Shown: one piece after another, positions 6,226 to 11,068 of the stretch
How positions within the stretch are numbered: position 1 is the stretch's first letter
How the letters are laid out: every line of letters starts with the position of its first letter
Assembly (NCBI GenBank): GCA_025359585.1
Contig: JANYFX010000701.1
Location: 1 to 11,068 of the forward strand
Source: Rhizobacter sp.
GTDB taxonomy: Bacteria; Pseudomonadota; Gammaproteobacteria; Burkholderiales; Burkholderiaceae_C
DNA: 11,068 nt
Reading direction: 5' to 3'
Made by a program: the position numbers and the translations under genes
The notes under the pieces: generated by a model
Told to the model about the DNA's origin: nothing
The model's database searches: none
What the model saw: the letters and a program-made list of their open reading frames with translations, nothing else

Positions 6226-7496
6226 TACGGCCGCGTCTGGTCGATCTGAACGCTCAGGCCGCTGCTGCCGGGCTTGACCACCGGGCCGACGCCGATCAAA
6301 TCGCCGGGGCTTGGCGTGGCACTGCCGCTGCGCGAGATGCGCGCTTCGATGCGCACTTCGGTGAAGCCCGAGATCTTGAAGTCGGGGCTGACGGCGAGCG
6401 AGTCGTCGAGCTTGAAATTCAGCGGCAGGTCGGACACCTTGCCGCGCTGAACCGCGAGCGGCATGCGCGGGCCTTGCACGGCACGCGCGAAGATGAACAC
6501 GGTGTCGGTCGGCAGCACCTGTGCTGCCAGCGCGGGCGCGAGGCTCAGCTTGCCACGAATGCTCGTGTCGCCATTCGTTGCAGCGGCCGTGGTTGCCACG
6601 GCCGCTGCGCTCGCCGACGCGGGTGCGTTGATCACCTGCGTGGCATCGGCCCGCGCCGCGGTGCTGCTGGCGACTGCGGTGCGAATCTCGGCGAGCTGGT
6701 TCTGGACCCACTTCGCGTCTTCGGAATCAGGCGGCAGGCTCTTCAGCAGCCGCTCCCATTGCGCCACGGCGGCGCCGATGTCCTTGCGGTTGAAAGCGGC
6801 GGTCGCCGACAAGGCCAGCGCCATCGGGTTGTCGGGGTCGAGCTTGAGCGCGCGGGCCACCATCTCGAGCGGCTTGCCTTCGAGGTTGCCTTGCGCGTTG
6901 GCGGCCAGCACGTCGGCGTATTCGGCCAGCAGCACCGGGTCGCGGTCGAGCTCGACGCCGATGCGCTCGAAGGCCTTTTGCGCGTCGGGCATACGGCCCA
7001 TCACGCGGTAGGAGCGGCCGAGCACCGCCCAGCCTTTCGGGTCGTCGGGCTTGGCCTCCAGGCGGGCAGCGAGCGTGGCCACCATCTTCTCGACATCGGG
7101 CTGTGTGCTGCCCTGCCGCGCCACCGGGTCGAGCGCGGTCGGCTGGCCGAGCCATGCGTACATCGAGGCGCCGAGCAGCGGCACGGCGAGCGCGATCACG
7201 AGCGCGGTCGTGCGCGCCCCGCCAGGTGCGACGGCGGCGGTCTCGAGCACGCTCGCGTCGTCGAGCAGGCGGCGTTGCAGCTCGCCACGCGCCTGGGCGT
7301 GGTCGGCCTCGGCCAGCGTGCCAGCGGCGAGGTCGCGGTCGAGCTCGGTGAGCTGGTCGCGGTAGATGCCGGCGTTGATCTCGCGCGTGGTCGCCACGCC
7401 TGCCGAACTGCGGCGGCGCCACGGGCGCAACAGCAGCAACAGGGTGACGACGACGAGCAGGGCGGACGCGAGGACGAATGCAGTGAGGGCGGTCAT
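6225..7496 (-). CDS. ccmI: Cytochrome c maturation protein CcmI (apocytochrome chaperone, TPR)
   Basis: A 423-residue inner-membrane protein that holds the C-terminal part of apocytochrome c and presents it to the CcmF/CcmH heme ligase. Layout: membrane segment 1 at about residues 5-24, cytoplasmic loop with REINAGIYRDQLTELDRDLAAG (the conserved CcmI N-domain pattern), membrane segment 2 at about 97-115, TPR-like helices about 133-272 (GWAVLGRSYRVMGRMPDAQKAF, then NPMALALSATAAF), an Ala/Thr/Ser-rich linker 273-310, and a C-terminal beta-domain 311-423 (GKLSLAPAL, VFIFARAVQGPRMPLAV, ISRSGSATPSPGDL). This is the long two-part form (CcmI-1 membrane part plus CcmI-2 periplasmic part). The start codon shares one base with the ccmH stop (TGATG at 7494-7498), so translation is coupled. 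It is the last ccm gene in the cluster. Confidence 0.93.
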   Translation of the reverse strand: MTALTAFVLASALLVVVTLLLLLRPWRRRSSAGVATTREINAGIYRDQLTELDRDLAAGTLAEADHAQARGELQRRLLDDASVLETAAVAPGGARTTALVIALAVPLLGASMYAWLGQPTALDPVARQGSTQPDVEKMVATLAARLEAKPDDPKGWAVLGRSYRVMGRMPDAQKAFERIGVELDRDPVLLAEYADVLAANAQGNLEGKPLEMVARALKLDPDNPMALALSATAAFNRKDIGAAVAQWERLLKSLPPDSEDAKWVQNQLAEIRTAVASSTAARADATQVINAPASASAAAVATTAAATNGDTSIRGKLSLAPALAAQVLPTDTVFIFARAVQGPRMPLAVQRGKVSDLPLNFKLDDSLAVSPDFKISGFTEVRIEARISRSGSATPSPGDLIGVGPVVKPGSSGLSVQIDQTRP

Positions 7497-7948
7497 CAGT
7501 TGTTTTCACCGAGCAAGGCCGCGGCCTCGCGTTGTTCTTCGGGCGACAGCGCCGCGCTCGTGTTGCGGCGCCGGCGCACGAACAGCACCAGGCCGGCCAG
7601 GCCGGCGGCGAGCAGCACGAACGGCCCGCCCCAGAGCAGCCAGGTGGTCGGCTTAACGGGCGGGCGGTAGCGCACGTAGTCGCCGTAGCGGCTGACGAGA
7701 AAGTCCATCACTTCCTTGTCGGTCTTGCCTTGTTTGATGAGCCCGCGAATCTCGCGCCGCAGGTCTTGCGCGAGGTCGGCGCGCGAGCCGGCGAGCGACT
7801 CGTTCTGGCACACGAGGCAGCGCACTTCTTCGGCGATGACGAGCAGGCGTTGTTCGACGACCGGGTCGTCGGCCAGCGGTGCGGCTTCGGTGGCGCGGGC
7901 CGAGAAGTGCCCAAGCAGCAAAGCGATCACGAGCCACGCCCGGATCAT
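7496..7948 (-). CDS. ccmH: Cytochrome c maturation thiol oxidoreductase CcmH
   Basis: A 150-residue exported, membrane-anchored subunit of the heme lyase complex. It reduces or resolves the CXXCH thiols of apocytochrome c before heme attachment. N-terminal signal sequence about 1-19 (hydrophobic, then SARA), conserved EVRCLVCQNESLAGSRADLA with active cysteines C44 and C47, the helical stretch DLRREIRGLIKQGKTDKEVM, and FLVSRYGDYVRYRPP, all diagnostic. One C-terminal membrane helix about 101-123 is followed by RRRR and a short cytoplasmic tail. This is the short CcmH; the TPR part that is fused to it in E. coli is the separate ccmI gene here. The ATG at 7948 overlaps the ccmG stop (ATGA, 7945-7948) and has AAGGA 9 bases before it. 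Confidence 0.96.
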   Translation of the reverse strand: MIRAWLVIALLLGHFSARATEAAPLADDPVVEQRLLVIAEEVRCLVCQNESLAGSRADLAQDLRREIRGLIKQGKTDKEVMDFLVSRYGDYVRYRPPVKPTTWLLWGGPFVLLAAGLAGLVLFVRRRRNTSAALSPEEQREAAALLGENN

Positions 7949-8475
7949 TGCTGCAGTTCCTTGATGAGCGGCAGGATCTTCGCTTGAAGCACTTCGGCCG
8001 TGACCGGGCCGATCTGCTTGAACCGGATCGTGCCGGCCTTGTCGATCACATAGGTTTCGGGCACGCCATAAACGCCGTAGTCGATGCCGACGCGGCCATC
8101 GGCGTCGACCACCGAGAGCGTGTAGGGGTTGCCGAACTGCGCCAGCCAGGCTTGCGCGTCGGCACGCTGGTCTTTGTAGTCGAGGCCGATCAGCGGCGCG
8201 ACGCCCGACTTGGCGAACGAGACCAATACCGGGTGCTCCTGGCGGCACGACACGCACCACGAAGCCCACACGTTGAGCAGCCAGACCTTGCCGGCCATGT
8301 CCTTCGGGCCGAAGCGCGGCGCCTGCGCGTCGGCGTCGAGCCGCGGCAGCGCGAACATCGGTGCGGGCTTGCCGACGAGCGGCGAAGGCACCTCGTGCGG
8401 GTCGCGCGTCAGGCCGACCGCGAGAAACACCGCGAGCACCAGGAACAGCGCCAGCGGGATCAGGAAACGCTTCAT
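7945..8475 (-). CDS. ccmG: Thiol:disulfide interchange protein CcmG/DsbE
   Basis: A 176-residue membrane-anchored periplasmic thioredoxin-fold protein that keeps apocytochrome c cysteines reduced, receiving electrons from DsbD/CcdA. One N-terminal membrane helix (about 4-22), then LVGKPAPMFALPRLD, the active site WASWCVSCRQEHP with C74 and C77, and the cis-proline segment YGVYGVPETYVID with P139 and E140. The WCVSC form is typical of CcmG. The frame is open upstream, but the ATG at 8475 begins the basic-hydrophobic anchor, overlaps the ccmF stop (ATGA, 8472-8475), and has AGGGGG 7 bases before it. Length is normal for the family. Confidence 0.96.
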   Translation of the reverse strand: MKRFLIPLALFLVLAVFLAVGLTRDPHEVPSPLVGKPAPMFALPRLDADAQAPRFGPKDMAGKVWLLNVWASWCVSCRQEHPVLVSFAKSGVAPLIGLDYKDQRADAQAWLAQFGNPYTLSVVDADGRVGIDYGVYGVPETYVIDKAGTIRFKQIGPVTAEVLQAKILPLIKELQQ

Positions 8476-10418
8476 GCGGGCGCCCCCTGCAGGGCCTGCT
8501 GCTTCACCTTCAGGCGGTAGCGCCGGTCGCTCGCGGCGAGCGCGCCGCCGAGCGCCATGAACAGGCAGCCGCCCCAGATCCAGACGATGAAAGGTTTGTA
8601 GTAGACCCGCACGCTCCACACCGGCGCCGCGCCTTTGGCATTGAGCGGCTCGCCGAGCGAGACGTAAACGTCGCGCGTGAAACCGGAGTCGATCGCGGTT
8701 TCGGTCATCGGCATCTGCGAAGAGAAGTAGCTGCGCTTTTCGGGATTGAGAAGCGCCACCACCTTGCCGCCTTTGGAGAGTTCGAGATCACCACGCTGGG
8801 CCACGTAGTTCGGCCCGGGCACCTGGCTCACGCCGAGCAGCTTCGCGGTGTAGCCACCGATCTCGACCGTTTCGCCGATTGCCATGCGCACGTCTTTTTC
8901 GACTTCATAGCCCTTCACCAGCGTCACGCCGACGACAAAGATCGCGATGCCGAAGTGCGCGGTGTGCATGCCCCAGAACGAACGCGGTGGCCAGCCGGAC
9001 TTGAGGCGGTCGCGGATCTGGAATGCGGTGCTCGCGATGATCCACGTGGCCAGCAGCAGGCCGAGCGCGACCAGCGGCGTCCACTCGCCGATCAGGAAGG
9101 GCAGGCCGATGCCGGCGATGAGCGCCAGCACGGCGGCCAGGCGCAGGCGCTGCGCCATGTCACGGGCGTCGGCCTGCTTCCAGCGGGCGAGCGGGCCGAC
9201 GGCCATCAGGAACAGCAGCGGCAGCATCAGCGGCATGAACACGGCGTTGAAGTACGGCGGGCCGACCGAGAGCTTGCCCAGGCCGAGCGCGTCGATCAGC
9301 AGCGGGTAGAGCGTGCCGAGCAGCACCGAGCCGGCGGCCACCATCAGCAGCACGTTGTTGATCAGCAGCAGGGTTTCGCGCGAGACCACGGCGAACGCGC
9401 CGCCCATGCTGACCTTGGGCGCACGCCACGCGAACAGCACGAGCGAGCCGCCGATCACGATGGTGAGGAAGAGCAGGATGAAAATGCCGCGCTTCGGGTC
9501 GGCCGCGAAGGCGTGCACCGAGGTCAGCACGCCGGAGCGGACGAGGAAGGTGCCGAGCAGCGAGAGCGAGAACGCACAGATCGCGAGCAGCACGGTCCAG
9601 TTCTTGAAGCTGCCGCGTTTTTCTGTGACCGCGAGCGAGTGGATCAACGCGGTGCCGACCAGCCAGGGCATGAAGGACGCGTTTTCGACCGGGTCCCAGA
9701 ACCACCAGCCGCCCCAGCCGAGCTCGTAGTAGGCCCAGTAGGAACCGAGCGCGATGCCGAGCGTGAGGAAGATCCAGGCGACCGTCGTCCATGGGCGGGA
9801 CCAGCGTGCCCAGGCGGCGTCGAGCCGGCCCGCGAGCAGGGCGGCGATGGCGAACGCAAAAGCGACCGAGAAGCCGACGTAGCCCATGTAGAGCATCGGC
9901 GGGTGGAACACGAGGCCGGGGTCTTGCAGCAAGGGGTTCAGGTCTTGGCCGTCGGCCGCGCCCGGCAGCAGGCGCTCGAACGGGTCGGAGGTGAACAGCA
10001 TGAACATCAGGAAGCCCGCCGCCACGAGGCCGAGCACGCCGATCACACGCGCCACCATCGCCTGCGGCAGCTGGCGCGAGAACAGGCTGACGGCGAGCGT
10101 CCAACTGTTGAGCATCAGCACCCACAGCAGGAGCGAGCCTTCGTGACCGCCCCACACCGCGGCGGCGCGGTAGACCGTGGGCAGCTTCGAGTTGGAGTGG
10201 CCGGCGACGTAGGCGACCGAGAAGTCGTTCGCGATGAAAGCCTGCATCAGGCAGGCAAACGCAAAAAGCACCAGCGCGAACTGGGTCTGCGCTGCAGGCC
10301 GCGCGAGTGCGATCCAGCCGGCGTGGCCGCGGTGCGCGCCGACGATCGGCAGCACACCCTGGATCACGGCGATCAGGAACGCGAGGATGAGGGCGAGGTG
10401 GCCGAGTTCGGGGGTCAT
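8472..10418 (-). CDS. ccmF: Cytochrome c heme lyase subunit CcmF
   Basis: A 648-residue multi-pass inner-membrane protein, the core of the System I heme ligase; it takes heme from CcmE and joins it to apocytochrome c. The heme-handling tryptophan-rich WWD signature is WGGWWFWDPVENASF (235-249). Candidate heme ligands by position against E. coli CcmF: H172 (FHPPMLYMGY) and H302 (VLTSVHAF) near the WWD domain, H260 (ALIHSLAV) and H485 or H488 (MHTAHFG) for the structural heme b. Many hydrophobic helices are present from residue 8 to the end, with a large periplasmic loop near 505-610. Length matches the usual 640-660. The start follows ccmE by 29 bases, with a weak GAGAG ribosome site, and the stop overlaps ccmG. 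A long plus-strand open frame over the same bases is a GC artefact. Confidence 0.97.
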   Translation of the reverse strand: MTPELGHLALILAFLIAVIQGVLPIVGAHRGHAGWIALARPAAQTQFALVLFAFACLMQAFIANDFSVAYVAGHSNSKLPTVYRAAAVWGGHEGSLLLWVLMLNSWTLAVSLFSRQLPQAMVARVIGVLGLVAAGFLMFMLFTSDPFERLLPGAADGQDLNPLLQDPGLVFHPPMLYMGYVGFSVAFAFAIAALLAGRLDAAWARWSRPWTTVAWIFLTLGIALGSYWAYYELGWGGWWFWDPVENASFMPWLVGTALIHSLAVTEKRGSFKNWTVLLAICAFSLSLLGTFLVRSGVLTSVHAFAADPKRGIFILLFLTIVIGGSLVLFAWRAPKVSMGGAFAVVSRETLLLINNVLLMVAAGSVLLGTLYPLLIDALGLGKLSVGPPYFNAVFMPLMLPLLFLMAVGPLARWKQADARDMAQRLRLAAVLALIAGIGLPFLIGEWTPLVALGLLLATWIIASTAFQIRDRLKSGWPPRSFWGMHTAHFGIAIFVVGVTLVKGYEVEKDVRMAIGETVEIGGYTAKLLGVSQVPGPNYVAQRGDLELSKGGKVVALLNPEKRSYFSSQMPMTETAIDSGFTRDVYVSLGEPLNAKGAAPVWSVRVYYKPFIVWIWGGCLFMALGGALAASDRRYRLKVKQQALQGAPA

Positions 10419-10447
10419 GCTGGTGCTCTCAGGTTGTCTCGTTCACT

Positions 10448-10885
10448 TCACTTGAGCGTCTTGCCCATCTTGGCCGCCTGGTCGACGGCGTGCTGTGCTT
10501 CGGGTGGCATGTAGTTCTCGTCGTGCTTGGCGAGCACTTCGGTGGCTACAAAGTGGCCGTCGGCGCCGAGCCGGCCTTGCACGACCGCGCCCTTGCCCTC
10601 CTTGAACAGGTCGGGAAGGATGCCGGTGTAACTCACCGGCACGTCTTTCGCGGTGTCGGTGATCACGAAGCTCACGGTCATCTGGTCACGCTTGAGGCTG
10701 CCCTGGCGCACCATGCCGCCGACGCGAAAGGCGCGGTCTTTCGGTGCTTCACCGACCACCACTTGTGACGGCGTGAAGAAGAACGCGACGTTGCTCTGCA
10801 GCGCGCTCAGCACCAGCGCGCCGGCAATGCCGATGCTGGCGAGGCCGCCGACGATGATGGCGATGCGTTTGTGGCGTGGTTTCAT
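10448..10885 (-). CDS. ccmE: Periplasmic heme chaperone CcmE
   Basis: A 145-residue membrane-anchored chaperone that binds heme covalently and passes it from CcmC to CcmF. One N-terminal membrane helix (about 8-28) after MKPRHKR, then the OB-fold domain with FFFTPSQVVVGEAP, FRVGGMVRQGSLKRD, SYTGILPDLFKEGKG. The heme-binding histidine is H121 in LAKHDENYMPPEA, with Y125 as the usual partner of the HxxxY motif; a flexible tail follows. Start: the ATG at 10885 opens the family-typical MKPRHKR and has GGGGG (10894-10898) 8 bases before it. A second ATG at 10900 would add MGARN and overlaps the ccmD stop as TGATG, but I favour 10885 from homology. Confidence 0.95.
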   Translation of the reverse strand: MKPRHKRIAIIVGGLASIGIAGALVLSALQSNVAFFFTPSQVVVGEAPKDRAFRVGGMVRQGSLKRDQMTVSFVITDTAKDVPVSYTGILPDLFKEGKGAVVQGRLGADGHFVATEVLAKHDENYMPPEAQHAVDQAAKMGKTLK

Positions 10886-10902
10886 GTTGCGGGCCCCCAT
10901 CA
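10883..10902 (-). promoter_or_regulatory. ccmD/ccmE junction with two possible ccmE starts
   Basis: On the minus strand TGATGGGGGCCC contains the ccmD stop (TGA, 10902-10900) and an overlapping ATG (10900-10898) in the ccmE frame. Fifteen bases on is the ATG at 10885 that opens MKPRHKR. The G-run between the two ATGs can act as ribosome site for the second, so the first ATG is probably a re-initiation point or chance. Confidence 0.45.
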
Positions 10903-11068
10903 CCAGCCGGTGGCGGCGTCGATCCGCCGCTGCTCGCGCAGGCGCTGCAACACCGCGCGGCGCTGCTGGCGAATCTGCAGCGGCTCGATCAGCAGACCGA
11001 GCGCGCAGGCGCCGAAGCTGCCCCACACGTAGAAGGCATAACCGCCCATCGCGAAGAACTCGCCCGCG
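10900..11068 (-). CDS. ccmD: Cytochrome c maturation protein CcmD (5' end outside window)
   Basis: A short reading frame of the small helical protein CcmD that helps release heme-loaded CcmE from the CcmABC complex. Read on the minus strand it gives AGEFFAMGGYAFYVWGSFG, then CALGLLIEPLQIRQQRR, then a basic coil ending TGW and a TGA stop at 10902-10900. FFAMGGYAFYVWGS is the classic CcmD signature, followed by one membrane helix and an arginine-rich cytoplasmic end. The ATG at 11049 lies inside the signature, so the true start is very likely beyond the window edge; at least 55 residues are visible. Its stop overlaps an ATG five codons upstream of the chosen ccmE start. Confidence 0.9.
   Translation of the reverse strand, partial: AGEFFAMGGYAFYVWGSFGACALGLLIEPLQIRQQRRAVLQRLREQRRIDAATGW

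Noticed and set aside
6592..6675. Ala/Thr/Ser-rich stretch in ccmI that looks like a low-complexity insertion
   Set aside because: It sits between the TPR region and the C-terminal domain, where variable linkers are normal in two-part CcmI proteins; it is in frame and no repeat unit is evident.
6474..7670. 398-codon plus-strand open frame opposite ccmI and ccmH
   Set aside because: It is antisense to coding sequence with complete CcmI and CcmH motifs, and the product is compositionally biased without recognisable motifs.
8361..10514. 717-codon open frame on the plus strand opposite ccmF, ccmG and part of ccmE
   Set aside because: It lies antisense to clearly conserved membrane and thioredoxin genes, and its product is low-complexity, rich in R, E, Q, D, H and A with no domain. 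Long antisense frames are expected at this GC content.
1..11068. Search for tRNA, rRNA, CRISPR, IS ends, toxin-antitoxin or phage features
   Set aside because: No cloverleaf-like segment, direct repeat array, terminal inverted repeats with transposase, or integrase was seen by eye on either strand.

Overview
The window looks like chromosome of a GC-rich betaproteobacterium, most likely of the order Burkholderiales. This is inferred from heavy G/C third-position bias, the character of the glutaryl-CoA dehydrogenase and aryl-CoA ligase, and a System I cytochrome c maturation operon in ccmDEFGHI order. It is nearly fully coding. I see no RNA gene, insertion sequence, phage gene, CRISPR array or attachment site, and no gap between genes longer than about 110 bases.

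Left block (14-2846, + strand): a glutaryl-CoA dehydrogenase (gcdH) is followed 16 bases later by an acyl/aryl-CoA ligase of the benzoate / 2-aminobenzoate-CoA ligase type. The spacing suggests one transcript. Together they point to degradation of an aromatic acid by way of CoA thioesters, or to lysine/tryptophan-type catabolism ending in glutaryl-CoA to crotonyl-CoA.

Middle block (2868-6203): small accessory enzymes. An EthD-family protein on the minus strand is divergent from a run of + strand genes: a PPOX-type flavoprotein, a GNAT acetyltransferase joined in frame to a secretory-type DUF3224 domain, a GFA (glutathione-dependent formaldehyde-activating family) zinc protein, an antibiotic-biosynthesis-monooxygenase (ABM) domain protein, and a small exported protein of unknown function. 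Gaps are short or overlapping (12, 10, -4 and 27 bases), so the + strand set may be one operon. No specific pathway links them.

Right block (6225-11068, minus strand): the cytochrome c maturation genes ccmD (5' end outside the window), ccmE, ccmF, ccmG, ccmH and ccmI. Most are joined by ATGA or TGATG stop/start overlaps. Their products carry heme through CcmE to the CcmF/H/I ligase while CcmG keeps apocytochrome thiols reduced. The heme- and thiol-handling residues are all present. ccmABC would be expected beyond the right edge.

I found no clear new biological system. The item most worth a second look is the in-frame GNAT/signal-like segment/DUF3224 fusion at 3933-4919. The gcdH-aryl-CoA ligase pairing and the uncharacterised exported protein at 5766-6203 come next.
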